Position numbers and translations under genes: made by a program
Part shown: positions 42,564 to 50,834 of the stretch, one piece after another
Position numbering within the stretch: the stretch's first letter is position 1
Layout: each line of letters starts with the position of its first letter
Notes under the pieces: model-generated
The model's input: only the letters and a program-made list of their open reading frames with translations
What the model was told of the DNA's origin: nothing
The model's database searches: none
From: Paenibacillus silagei
GTDB taxonomy: Bacteria > Bacillota > Bacilli > Paenibacillales > Paenibacillaceae
Reading direction: 5' to 3'
DNA length: 64,000 nt
Assembly: GCF_017874735.1 (NCBI RefSeq)
Contig: NZ_JAGGLV010000016.1
Coordinates: forward strand, 1 to 64,000

Positions 42564-43565
42564 GTGATCAGACCTAGATTATTCATTGGTTCTTCCAGAG
42601 AATCTATCCGCTATGCCAGGGCTATCCACGAACAGCTGAAGCGGACCGCTGAGGTCCATCCGTGGTATGCCGCTGCTTTCCGGCCGAATGAATACACCAT
42701 GGAAGCGCTGGAGCGGAATCTGGATATCAGCGATTTTGCCGTCTTTGTGTTCTCGCCGGATGATGTAGCCCGGATTAGGGGTAAATATTATTATGTGACC
42801 CGTGACAACACCCAGTTCGAAATGGGCCTGTTCTGGGCGCGGCTGCGGCGCGGCCGGGTCTTCTGCCTGCTGCCGGATCAGGTACCCGCGCGCAGTGATC
42901 TGATTCCGGGTGAGAATGTGGAAGAGTATCATCTGCTGTCGGATCTGTCGGGATTAACCCCGCTGGAATATGAGTGGCAGCACGAGAATGTTACAGCAGC
43001 GGTGGATGTGAGCTGTGGCAAGATCATCGACAGTATTCAGGCGCAGGGGATGTACCGCGACCCGGCTGTAGAGCTGTTGCAGCTTCGGGCAGAGCTTAGG
43101 CGAAAAGAAAGTATCCTTCACTTCTTTTGGCAATATAATAATAATGTAACGCCGCCCCAGGCAGCCGAGAAATATCAGGCACTGAGCGAAGCCGTCCGCA
43201 ATTCATTCCTGCCCCCGGAGGATTGCCGGGTCATCGGAGCCGCCATGTGGCGGGCCGAAGCGGAAGCGGGCCTGAAGCAGGTCGGCGGCAATGTGGGACG
43301 CGGGCAGATGTATCCGTTCGCCGCCTTCGAGGACGGAAGCGTGAAGCCGGGGGTGCTGGATGCTTTTCTGGCAAAAGAATGGACTTTTTTACAGCGTACG
43401 GAAGTTGCGGAGGTATATATCCTATGCTATCCTTTAGGGGAGAACCATGTGCTGTCCGTGCACTTCTCGGGAAATCAGAGATTATCGGGTGAGGATATTA
43501 CAGCAGTCGTGGCCTATAACCGGGATTTGTTCCGCACCGTCAATCATTTAGTGGGAGGGGACTAA
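42564..43565 (+). CDS. TIR-like nucleotide-binding protein with C-terminal GAF-like sensor
   Basis: 333 residues. The N-terminal 155 residues match the TIR-like fold of PF10137/CAP12-type proteins: RPRLFIGSSRES at the start, ISDFAVFVFSPDD (56-67) and RDNTQFEMGLFWARL (80-94), where E86 is the candidate NAD-cleaving glutamate. Residues 175-333 look like a GAF-type or other small-ligand sensor (YILCYPLGENHVLSVHFSG). In characterised relatives, signal binding switches on NAD+ degradation in anti-phage defence. GTG at 42564 follows AAAGGAG by 7 bases. A 75-residue gene begins 4 bp after its stop. No cyclase gene is nearby. Confidence 0.65.
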   Translation: MIRPRLFIGSSRESIRYARAIHEQLKRTAEVHPWYAAAFRPNEYTMEALERNLDISDFAVFVFSPDDVARIRGKYYYVTRDNTQFEMGLFWARLRRGRVFCLLPDQVPARSDLIPGENVEEYHLLSDLSGLTPLEYEWQHENVTAAVDVSCGKIIDSIQAQGMYRDPAVELLQLRAELRRKESILHFFWQYNNNVTPPQAAEKYQALSEAVRNSFLPPEDCRVIGAAMWRAEAEAGLKQVGGNVGRGQMYPFAAFEDGSVKPGVLDAFLAKEWTFLQRTEVAEVYILCYPLGENHVLSVHFSGNQRLSGEDITAVVAYNRDLFRTVNHLVGGD

Positions 43566-43569
43566 CAGG

Positions 43570-43797
43570 ATGAAGAATATGAAGAATGCCGTTAGTGTAT
43601 CCAGTACTGTCCGCCGGTCTGCAAGCGGTGACGGCAACAGCGCGGGAGGCAAAGGCCGCTCCAGACGCAAATCCGGCCCCAAGCTTACGCCCTCAGCGTC
43701 AAGCGTGTATTTGGCACCATCCGTGGAGGGTGGAGACGACGAGTACAAGAAGCTGGTCAGCGGTAAAGTGGATAATAACAAGCCATCATTTGCCTGA
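43570..43797 (+). CDS. Small basic, disordered protein in the TIR operon
   Basis: 75 residues, rich in Ser, Gly, Lys and Arg in the middle (GGKGRSRRKSGPKL) with an acidic patch (EGGDDEYKK) near the C-terminus; no helix or membrane segment is apparent. It begins 4 bp after the TIR-like gene, with GGGAGGGG about 10 bases upstream, and is followed by a good terminator, so the two genes are one unit. No family recognised. It could be an inhibitor, adaptor or nucleic-acid-binding partner. Confidence 0.5.
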   Translation: MKNMKNAVSVSSTVRRSASGDGNSAGGKGRSRRKSGPKLTPSASSVYLAPSVEGGDDEYKKLVSGKVDNNKPSFA

Positions 43798-43827
43798 ACA
43801 TTGGCTAAATCATACTATTGAACAGGT

Positions 43828-43854
43828 CCCCAGCAATCGCTGGGGGCTTTTTTT
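43828..43854 (+). terminator. Rho-independent terminator of the TIR operon
   Basis: CCCCAGC-aatc-GCTGGGG followed by eight T. Confidence 0.85.
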
Positions 43855-44020
43855 GCTGTTTGAGGAACGGCGGCCAACGACTTAGGGAATGCGAAGTTAT
43901 GCGCTCTCCTGATGGGCTTGCTCACTCACATCCGTGGCATCCTCCGTCAGCCGGGTCTTGAACTCAAACTAATATAAGGAATTAGGGTGATATGTGGACT
44001 CCGCTGGGAGCGGGCTGGAT

Positions 44021-44229
44021 GGGGGGAATTAAAGGGATAAATCCCATTAGTGGTGCTGAAAGTGGGCTGGACGGGGGGGATTAAAGGGATAAATCCCATT
44101 GGTGGCGCAGAAAAGTGGGGCGGACGAGGAAATTAGAGGGATAAATCCCATTGGTGACGCTGAAAAGTGGGCTGGACGGGGGGATTAAAGGGATAAATCC
44201 CATTAGTGGTGCTGAAAGTGGGCTGGATG
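44021..44229. repeat. 52-bp tandem repeats, locus 3a (four units)
   Basis: The palindrome GGGATAAATCCC occurs at 44034, 44086, 44138 and 44190, exactly 52 bp apart, within units carrying GTGGGCTGGACGGGGGGATTAAA. Units vary at several positions. It grades directly into the 51-bp array that follows. The preceding 160 bp (43860-44020) hold only a possible 23-codon remnant. Confidence 0.88.
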
Positions 44230-44616
44230 AGGAGCAGAAGTTGGCTAAATGAACAATTCAGGAGCACAAGTGCCCCTGAATCCACCAGATGTTAGTTAAA
44301 TGAACAAATGAGGAGCACAAGTGCACCTGAATCGAGCAAAAGTTGGCTAAATGAGCAAATCAGGAGCACAAGTGCCCCTGAATCCACCAGATGTTAGTTA
44401 AATGAGCAAATCAGGAGCACAAGTGCCCCTGAATCCACCAGATGTTAGTTAAATGAACAAATCAGGAGCACAAGTGCCCCTGAATCGAGCAAAAGTTGGC
44501 TAAATGAGCAAATCAGGAGCACAAGTGCCCCTGAATCGAGCAAAAGTTAGTTAAATGAGCGAATGAGGAGCACAAGTGCCCCTGAATCGAGCAAAAGTTA
44601 GCTAAATGAGCCAATC
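44230..44616. repeat. 51-bp tandem repeats, locus 3b (seven units)
   Basis: AGGAGCAC-aa-GTGCCCCT begins at 44260, 44311, 44362, 44413, 44464, 44515 and 44566, a strict 51-bp period; a half unit (AGGAGCAGAAG) precedes at 44230. Two unit variants mix: one with GAATCCACCAGATGTTAGTT, one with GAATCGAGCAAAAGTTGGCT. The palindromic core is related to locus 2 (28526). No supported gene. The array ends 34 bp before the stop of the LLM monooxygenase gene. Confidence 0.9.
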
Positions 44617-44649
44617 AGTTAGGCGGCGCCCCATCCAGCGCAATGGCCC

Positions 44650-45798
44650 CTATTGCGCGGAGGAAATTCCGCGCTGCTTCTTCGCAACCTCGCGGCGCAC
44701 CACCGGGGCGACCTCGGTGGCGAGCAGCTCGATGGCGGCGGCTACTTTGGCGTAAGGCAGGCCGCCGATGTCTAGCTGGGTCATGAAGCGGTTATGGCCG
44801 AACAGCTCATGCTGATAGAGAATCTTCTCGATAATCTGTTGCGGGCTGCCTACGGCCAGGGTGTTGTCCGGCGAGGTGAACCGGCCGAACTCGCTGCGGG
44901 AGATCCGGTACTCCTGACCGGGGCGCGGGCTGATCGCATTACGGTAGCTGTAGTAATAAGGGTAATACTCATCCAGTGCCTGCTGAGAGGTCTTGGCGAT
45001 GTAGCCATGGCTGGTGATGGCGATCTTCAGGTCCTCCGGCTGGTGGCCGGCGGCTGCCCCGGCGCGGCGGTAGGTGCCGGCCAGATTCTGGAAGGGCTCC
45101 GGGCTGCCGCTCAGGATAGCGATAGCCATGCCTATGCCAAGGGCCCCGGCCTTCTCGGCACTTTCGGCTGAACCGCCGATGCCGACCGAGAGCGGCAGTC
45201 TCTGCTGCAGCGGACGTGGAGCGATCTCGGCGTTATGCAGCGGGGAGCGGAATTTGCCCTTCCAGTTCATGACTTCATGCTGGTTCAGTGTGAGCAGCAG
45301 GTCGAGATTCTCGCTGAACAGCTGCTTGTAATCTTCCAGCTCGTAGCCGAACAGCGGGAAGGATTCCAGGAAAGCGCCGCGTCCGGCAATGATCTCGGCC
45401 CGACCGCCAGACAAGAGGTCCAGGGTGGCGAAATCCTCGAAGACACGGACCGGATCAATGGTACTTAGTACGGTCGTAGCGCTGGTAAGCTTGATCCGCT
45501 GTGTAACCTGGGCAATAGCTGCCAGGACAACGGGCACCGATGAGATTACGAAATCCAGCCGGTGATGCTCGCCTACGCCGAATACATCCAGTCCGGCTTC
45601 ATCGGCCAGCTTCGCGGCTGCAATGACTTCCTGCAGGCGTTGGGCGGGGCTGATCCGCTGCCCTGTATGGCAGTCGGTAACAATATCGCCCAATGTATAA
45701 ATGCCGAATTCAAACTCCGGCAGGCTTGCTTCTTTTTCTTGAGCATCCGCTTGTGTATTTGCTTGCGCATTAGCTTGTGTATTCCCTTGATTGTTCAT
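44650..45798 (-). CDS. LLM-class flavin-dependent monooxygenase, paralogue
   Basis: 382 residues, luciferase-like TIM barrel with VGEHHRLDF, GRAEIIAGRGAFLESFPLFGY and LSVGIGGSAESAEKAG, colinear with the product of 19556-20632 (same family). It has an extra Gln/Asn/Ala-rich N-terminal extension of about 25 residues (NTQANAQANTQADAQ), probably from slippage. Uses reduced flavin; substrate unknown. AGGGG lies 8 bases before the ATG. It is divergent from the ABC/flavoprotein operon at 46192, so a link to organosulfur use is possible, since SsuD belongs to the same superfamily. Confidence 0.8.
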   Translation of the reverse strand: MNNQGNTQANAQANTQADAQEKEASLPEFEFGIYTLGDIVTDCHTGQRISPAQRLQEVIAAAKLADEAGLDVFGVGEHHRLDFVISSVPVVLAAIAQVTQRIKLTSATTVLSTIDPVRVFEDFATLDLLSGGRAEIIAGRGAFLESFPLFGYELEDYKQLFSENLDLLLTLNQHEVMNWKGKFRSPLHNAEIAPRPLQQRLPLSVGIGGSAESAEKAGALGIGMAIAILSGSPEPFQNLAGTYRRAGAAAGHQPEDLKIAITSHGYIAKTSQQALDEYYPYYYSYRNAISPRPGQEYRISRSEFGRFTSPDNTLAVGSPQQIIEKILYQHELFGHNRFMTQLDIGGLPYAKVAAAIELLATEVAPVVRREVAKKQRGISSAQ

Positions 45799-46027
45799 GG
45801 TACAGACCCCTTATCATCCAGAATGGTGAGCAGCAGTTATCTTTTAAGCTTGTCCGTTAGTGCAAGGATATAGCCCAGTATATCACAATTACTTACTAAT
45901 TGTAAGTATATGAGTGGAAGTTTGCGAATAGCTATTAACATTGTCTGTTTCATCGTTACTGTTTCATAGTTTCAGAAGAATGTCAGCAGTAAATCAAATT
46001 AATCCGCCCGGATATTGTGTATTTTTA

Positions 46028-46056
46028 TTGACAGATTACCTGATGGATGATATTTT
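46028..46056 (+). promoter_or_regulatory. Sigma-A promoter of the sulfonate-type ABC/redox operon
   Basis: TTGACA (46028-46033) and TATTTT (46051-46056) are 17 bp apart. The leader then runs about 130 bases to the first gene. The rest of 45799-46027 is AT-rich with no ORF or clear site. Confidence 0.65.
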
Positions 46057-46110
46057 AAATTTACAAATTCCAATCAACTTACTTTGGATTATATTTTACC
46101 GACTGTTCAT

Positions 46111-46155
46111 ACAGAGGTGCCTGCGTGATTGTTGCGCGAGGTCCCTCTGTTTTTT
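46111..46155 (+). terminator. Terminator hairpin inside the operon leader
   Basis: ACAGAGG (46111-46117) pairs with CCTCTGT (46144-46150), with an inner GCCTGCG/GCGAGG-like stem, then TTTTTT. It lies between promoter and first gene, so it is a candidate attenuator; no known riboswitch consensus (S-box, T-box) was recognised. Confidence 0.55.
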
Positions 46156-46191
46156 GTTGCTAAGGGAATTCAGCCAGAAGGAGGAGTAGAG

Positions 46192-46968
46192 ATGGGAGAG
46201 GCTTTGTTGTCTATCACAGAACTGAATAAGCACTTTGATACCGCTGGAGGCAAGGTGCAGGCGCTGGAGGATGTCGAGCTGGAGGTTCAGGAGGGGGAGT
46301 TCATCACGGTGATTGGACCCAGCGGCTGCGGCAAAAGCACCCTGCTGCGCATCATTGCCGGTCTGGATACCGGCTATACCGGCAGTGTTACCCTGGAGGG
46401 GGCAGCGATCAGCGGGCCGGGAATCGATAAGGGGTTTATTTTTCAGGAGCACCGCTTGTTTCCCTGGCTTACGGTAGAGAAGAATATTGCCTCGGATCTG
46501 CCGCTGGGCAGGCCGGATATCCGGCAGCGGGTAGATGAGCTGGTTGAGCTGGTGAAGCTCGGCGGCTTCGAGAAGTCCTATCCCCGTGAACTGTCGGGAG
46601 GGATGGCCCAGCGGGTAGCGATTGCCCGGGCACTGCTGCGCAGTCCCAAGGTTCTGCTGCTTGATGAGCCCTTTGGCGCGCTGGATGCTTTTACCCGGGC
46701 GCATATGCAGGCGGTGCTGCTCGACATTTGGCGGCGGAACCGGACGACGATGATTTTTGTGACACATGATATTGATGAAGCCGTGTTCCTGGGGAACCGG
46801 GTGGTGATTCTGGAGTCTCGTCCCGGCCGAATCCGTAAGATCGTTCCCATAGACCTGCCGTATCCGCGCACCAAAACAACAACCTCCTTTCAAGAGCTGC
46901 GGCTCAAGGTATTGAATTACTTCGAGAAGGTGGATGAGCTTGAGCTGAAGGACGGGGCTGGAATATAA
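46192..46968 (+). CDS. ABC transporter ATP-binding protein, SsuB/TauB/NrtD type
   Basis: 258 residues. Walker A GPSGCGKST (about 42-50), Q-loop FQEHRLFPWLTV, signature LSGGMAQRVAIARAL, Walker B VLLLDEPFGALD and switch VTHDIDEA are complete. The pattern FQEHRLFPW is typical of nitrate/sulfonate/taurine importers. It powers the two permeases encoded downstream. The ATG at 46192 follows AAGGAGGAG; a longer in-frame start at 46129 runs into the leader hairpin and is rejected. Confidence 0.9.
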   Translation: MGEALLSITELNKHFDTAGGKVQALEDVELEVQEGEFITVIGPSGCGKSTLLRIIAGLDTGYTGSVTLEGAAISGPGIDKGFIFQEHRLFPWLTVEKNIASDLPLGRPDIRQRVDELVELVKLGGFEKSYPRELSGGMAQRVAIARALLRSPKVLLLDEPFGALDAFTRAHMQAVLLDIWRRNRTTMIFVTHDIDEAVFLGNRVVILESRPGRIRKIVPIDLPYPRTKTTTSFQELRLKVLNYFEKVDELELKDGAGI

Positions 46969-47010
46969 AGTGAATCCAGATGCTTATTGTGGAAAAGTGA
47001 GGGTAAGTGC

Positions 47011-47050
47011 TAATTAATATCCGACTTAATCCATGCGAATATATTAATTA
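47011..47050. promoter_or_regulatory. Perfect 10-bp inverted repeat between ATPase and permease genes
   Basis: TAATTAATAT (47011-47020) and ATATTAATTA (47041-47050) are 20 bp apart, in an AT-rich gap inside the operon. It may be a regulator site with an internal promoter or an RNA-processing stem. Confidence 0.4.
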
Positions 47051-47070
47051 ATTCAGAAGGAGGGACAGCC

Positions 47071-47892
47071 ATGGCAGAGCGGACTGTAGCTGTAGGAAAT
47101 GCCGGAAAAACCGGACAGCCTGATGGACCTGGAAAAGTGGTCATTGCCGGTCTGGGGCTGCTGCTTCCGGTAGGGGTGCTGATCCTGTGGCAGATTCTGG
47201 GCTATTACGGAGTGATCTCGGAGATGCTGTTCCCGACACCTTATACGATTGCCCAGTCGTTCATAGCGCTGGCGTCTACCGGGGATTTATGGAGCAACCT
47301 GAGAATTAGTGTCGTGCGGGCATTGTCAGGATTTCTGCTTGGCGGAGGGCTCGGTCTGTTCTTCGGCATCCTGGTCGGATTATTCCGCCGGTCGGAGAAG
47401 CTGCTGGACCCCTCGCTGCAAATGATCCGGATGATTCCGAGCCTTGCCGTAGTGCCGCTGTTCATTCTCTGGTTCGGCATCGGCGAAGAATCCAAGGTGC
47501 TGCTGATTGCCAAAGGGGCGTTTTTTCCGGTCTATATCAATACCTTTATCGGTATACGCGGGACGGATAACAAGCTGTTTGAGGTAGCCAGAGTGCTTGG
47601 CTTCAGCAGAGAGAAGCAGATTGTGCGGCTGGTGCTGCCTGCGGCGGTGCCGAATGTAATGCTCGGGGTGCGCTTGTCGCTGGGACTCTCCTGGCTGGGA
47701 CTGGTGGTTGCGGAGCTTATTGCTTCTACCTCGGGGATCGGCTACATGATGTCAGATGCCCGCCAGTTTGCCGATACGCCGGTTGTATTTGTCGGAATTA
47801 TTGTATTTGCCGCTGTCGGACTGCTGAGTGACACGATTGTCCGCCTGATTGAACAGCATCTGCTCCGGTGGCGGGACAGTTATCAGGGATAG
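47071..47892 (+). CDS. ABC permease, SsuC/TauC type
   Basis: 273 residues, six helices, BPD_transp_1 domain with coupling loop KLFEVARVLGFSREKQIVRLVLP near residues 168-190 and the family phrase LIASTSGIGYMM. It forms the channel with the second permease. AAGGAGGG precedes the ATG. About half of its sequence is shared with the next gene product, so the two arose by duplication. Confidence 0.87.
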   Translation: MAERTVAVGNAGKTGQPDGPGKVVIAGLGLLLPVGVLILWQILGYYGVISEMLFPTPYTIAQSFIALASTGDLWSNLRISVVRALSGFLLGGGLGLFFGILVGLFRRSEKLLDPSLQMIRMIPSLAVVPLFILWFGIGEESKVLLIAKGAFFPVYINTFIGIRGTDNKLFEVARVLGFSREKQIVRLVLPAAVPNVMLGVRLSLGLSWLGLVVAELIASTSGIGYMMSDARQFADTPVVFVGIIVFAAVGLLSDTIVRLIEQHLLRWRDSYQG

Positions 47893-47907
47893 GAGGGGAA
47901 GAACAGC

Positions 47908-48795
47908 ATGAGTGAAGGGATCGAAGCCATAATCAAGACAGCCAAGGGGGTAAGGGAAGCCCGTGATTATAGCGGAACTGCTTCAATTACTACGGCTAAC
48001 AACAAGAGAAAGACAGATTCAGTATTCTGGAAAAAGCTTCTGTATGACTGGGGAGCCGGGGCAGCCATTCCCGTAGCGGTGCTGGCCGTGTGGCAGCTTG
48101 CCGGGAGCGCAGGCTGGATCTCGCCGGAGTTTCTTCCGGCACCGCTGACGATCCTCTCTGCATTTGCGGATCTGACCGTTAAGGAAGAACTCGTCCATCA
48201 TGTGGGTGTCAGCATTGGACGGGCGGGCATCGGGTTCCTGATTGGAGGGATTCTCGGCTTGCTGCTGGGGACATTGACCGGCCTGTTCCGCAGCGCAGCC
48301 TATCTGCTGGACCCGAGTGTTCAGATTCTGCGGCTGGTTCCGCATCTGGCGATTGCCCCGCTAATTATTCTGTGGTTTGGCTTCGGCGAGATCTCGAAGG
48401 TGGTGATTATCATGAGCGGCTCCTTCTTCCCGCTCTATGTTAATACCTTCATGGGCATCCGGGGAGTGGATAACAAGCTGTTCGAAGTGGCCCGGGTACT
48501 GGGCTTCAGTCCACTGCAGAAGGTGCGGCGGCTGATCCTGCCGGCTGCGCTGCCCGGCATTCTCCTGGGACTGCGCCTGTCGATGGCTGTGGCCTGGATC
48601 GGTCTGGTGGTTGCTGAACTGATCGGATCACAGTCCGGGGTTGGATTTCTCATTAATGAAGCGAAGCAGAATTCCAATACGGCAGTGATTTTTGTCGGAA
48701 TACTTATTTTCGCCGTGGTCGGCAAGCTAATCGATTCTCTATTCCGCGTCATCGAACGCAAATTCCTGTACTGGCGTGACAGCTATCAAGGTTGA
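47908..48795 (+). CDS. ABC permease, SsuC/TauC type, second copy
   Basis: 295 residues with a 40-residue polar N-terminal extension, then six helices and the coupling loop KLFEVARVLGFSPLQKVRRLILP. Closest in the window to the preceding permease. Starts 15 bp after it with AGGAGGGG upstream. Two different permeases suggest a heterodimeric channel or two solutes. Confidence 0.87.
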   Translation: MSEGIEAIIKTAKGVREARDYSGTASITTANNKRKTDSVFWKKLLYDWGAGAAIPVAVLAVWQLAGSAGWISPEFLPAPLTILSAFADLTVKEELVHHVGVSIGRAGIGFLIGGILGLLLGTLTGLFRSAAYLLDPSVQILRLVPHLAIAPLIILWFGFGEISKVVIIMSGSFFPLYVNTFMGIRGVDNKLFEVARVLGFSPLQKVRRLILPAALPGILLGLRLSMAVAWIGLVVAELIGSQSGVGFLINEAKQNSNTAVIFVGILIFAVVGKLIDSLFRVIERKFLYWRDSYQG

Positions 48796-48844
48796 AGACG
48801 GGCTAATGAAACGCTAACGCTAATGAAACCAAGGGGGCAACAAC

Positions 48845-50452
48845 ATGAGCCAACCGGCACTGAAGGAAGCATTGAAACTGACGGCAGATGTACTGGTAAT
48901 CGGCGGAGGTCCGGCAGGAACATGGGCGGCACTTACAGCCGCAGCCAAGGGAGTGAAGGTGATTCTGGCCGATAAAGGATACTGCGGCTCCAGCGGCGCG
49001 ACTGCCCCGTCGGGCACAGGAGTATGGTACGTGAAGCCGGAGGAGGAGCTGCGCGAGGCCGCGAAGGCCAGCCGTTATGCTATGGGCGGTAAGCTGGCAG
49101 AGCACCGCTGGATGGACCGGGTACTGGACCGTACTTATGAGAATATGAACAGACTGGGCGTCAGCGGCTATCCGTTCCCGGTGGATGAGGAAGGCAATCC
49201 ATACCGGCGGGGCCTGCAGGGACCTGAATATATGCGTCTGATGCGCAAGCTGGTGAAGAAGGCAGGTGTGAAGATTCTGGACCACAGTCCCGTGCTGGAG
49301 CTGCTCGCCGATGAGCACGGGGTAGCCGGAGCGGCCGGCGTGCAGACCCAGAACGGAGAAGCTTGGAGTGTGCATGCCGGGGCGGTGGTTATCGCTACCG
49401 GGGGCTGCGCTTTCCTCAGCAAGGCGCTGGGCTGCAACGTCTTGACGGGTGATGGTTACTTATTCGCTGCGGAAGCAGGGGCGAGCCTGTCCGGCATGGA
49501 GTTCTCCAACGCCTATGCGATCTGCCCGACCTTCTCCTCTGTGACGAAGACCGCGTATTACAGCTATGCCAGCTTCTATTATGAGGACGGCAGTGTGGTG
49601 GAAGGAGCGGGCTCCAAGAAGGGCCGCTCGGTCATTGCCCGGAATCTGCTGGCGGGCCGCCAGGTGTTCGCGAAGCTTGACGGAGCTGACGAGGCTTTGC
49701 AGCCGCTGCTGCGGGTGGCGCAGACCAACTTCTTCCTGCCGTTTGACCGGCGGGGGATCAATCCCTTCAAGGACCTCTTCCCGGTAACTCTGCGGCTGGA
49801 GGGGACCGTCCGGGGGACAGGCGGCATTAGAATAACGGATGAGCAATGCGGTACAGGCGTTCCCGGCCTGTACGCAGCGGGGGATGCCGCCACCCGCGAG
49901 CTGATCTGCGGCGGGTTCACCGGAGGCGGCAGCCACAATGCCGCCTGGGCTATGTCCTCCGGCTCCTTCGCCGGAGAAGGGGCTGCGGCTTATGCCGCAG
50001 GACTTGGCCGGCATTCGCAGCATCGCGCACCCGTCGGGTTATCCTCTTCACCGCTGGTTCACCAGGAAGTGAAGGCGGGAGAAGCGGCCAGAACCGCAGA
50101 GTATGTGGAGGCTGTGCAGGCAGAAGTCAAACCGTACGATATTAATCTGTTCCGAACAGAGCAGGGGCTGGCGTCTTCGCTGGAACGTCTGGACGGACTA
50201 TGGAAAGAGCAGCGCAGCCGGGAAATCCAGCGTACGCCGGAAGGTGTAAAGGCGCGTGAAGCCGAAGCGATGACGGCGACGGCACGCTGGATGTACAGCT
50301 CCGCACTGGCCCGCACCGAGACCCGGGGAATGCATAAACGGGAGGACTTCAAGGGAAGTGATGACAGCCAGCATCACCGCTTAATCAGCGGCGGACTTGA
50401 TCAGGTATGGGTGAAGACAGAAGAGGTAGCGAAGGAGAGTGTGTTGTTGTGA
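48845..50452 (+). CDS. FAD-dependent oxidoreductase, AprA/fumarate-reductase-like, copy 1
   Basis: 535 residues. N-terminal FAD site VIGGGPAGTWAALTAAAKG (about 18-36), then DKGYCGSSGATAPSGTG, and a C-terminal FAD contact RGTGGIRITD..GLYAAGDAA. The fold is that of succinate dehydrogenase/fumarate reductase and adenylylsulfate reductase alpha subunits. The partner is the two-cluster ferredoxin encoded immediately downstream with a 4-bp overlap (GTGA), as in AprAB. The reaction is unknown; oxidation or reduction of the solute imported by the surrounding ABC genes is inferred. A second such pair is at 51931-53897. Confidence 0.75.
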   Translation: MSQPALKEALKLTADVLVIGGGPAGTWAALTAAAKGVKVILADKGYCGSSGATAPSGTGVWYVKPEEELREAAKASRYAMGGKLAEHRWMDRVLDRTYENMNRLGVSGYPFPVDEEGNPYRRGLQGPEYMRLMRKLVKKAGVKILDHSPVLELLADEHGVAGAAGVQTQNGEAWSVHAGAVVIATGGCAFLSKALGCNVLTGDGYLFAAEAGASLSGMEFSNAYAICPTFSSVTKTAYYSYASFYYEDGSVVEGAGSKKGRSVIARNLLAGRQVFAKLDGADEALQPLLRVAQTNFFLPFDRRGINPFKDLFPVTLRLEGTVRGTGGIRITDEQCGTGVPGLYAAGDAATRELICGGFTGGGSHNAAWAMSSGSFAGEGAAAYAAGLGRHSQHRAPVGLSSSPLVHQEVKAGEAARTAEYVEAVQAEVKPYDINLFRTEQGLASSLERLDGLWKEQRSREIQRTPEGVKAREAEAMTATARWMYSSALARTETRGMHKREDFKGSDDSQHHRLISGGLDQVWVKTEEVAKESVLL

Positions 50453-50781
50453 TTGAAGTCATCAGCGCTGACCGGTGTATAGAATGCAACCAATGCGTAT
50501 CCGTCTGCCCGACCAATGTATTCGACCGGGCAGATAATGGAATTCCTGTTATCGCCCGGCAGAGCGACTGCCAGACCTGCTTCATGTGTGAGCTGTATTG
50601 TCCGGTGGATGCACTGTATGTTGCTCCGGATTCCGAGGGAATTACCGGGATTACAGAGGCAGAGCTGGAGGAGCAAGGCCTGCTTGGAGGCTACCGCGAG
50701 AAGGTAGGCTGGGGCAAGGGCAGACAGCCGGTGGCTAGTCATGACTTCATGGTTAAGCTGGCGGCGCGGGCAGGATTCTGA
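50449..50781 (+). CDS. Two-[4Fe-4S] ferredoxin subunit, AprB-like, copy 1
   Basis: 110 residues with two clusters: CIECNQCVSVCP and CQTCFMCELYCP (eight cysteines), plus a C-terminal tail of about 45 residues that could wrap around the flavoprotein. GTG at 50449 overlaps the flavoprotein stop and follows GAAGGAG by 8 bases; a longer in-frame ATG at 50407 is less likely. It should pass electrons to or from the FAD subunit. Confidence 0.85.
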   Translation: MIEVISADRCIECNQCVSVCPTNVFDRADNGIPVIARQSDCQTCFMCELYCPVDALYVAPDSEGITGITEAELEEQGLLGGYREKVGWGKGRQPVASHDFMVKLAARAGF

Positions 50782-50834
50782 TTTCTGATATGCGATAACA
50801 ACATCCAGTAGACGACTGAGGGGAGAATACAGCA

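Noticed and set aside
43897..43970. Minus-strand 23-codon remnant (FKTRLTEDATDVSEQAH...)
   Set aside because: Protein-like in composition but too short, without start or known family; could be the tail of a lost gene.
44021..44616. CRISPR array
   Set aside because: Whole units repeat with no constant repeat/variable spacer division, and no cas genes are present.
46057..46191. S-box (SAM) riboswitch before the sulfonate-type operon
   Set aside because: The conserved GGTGGAGGGACTGGCCC-type core is absent.
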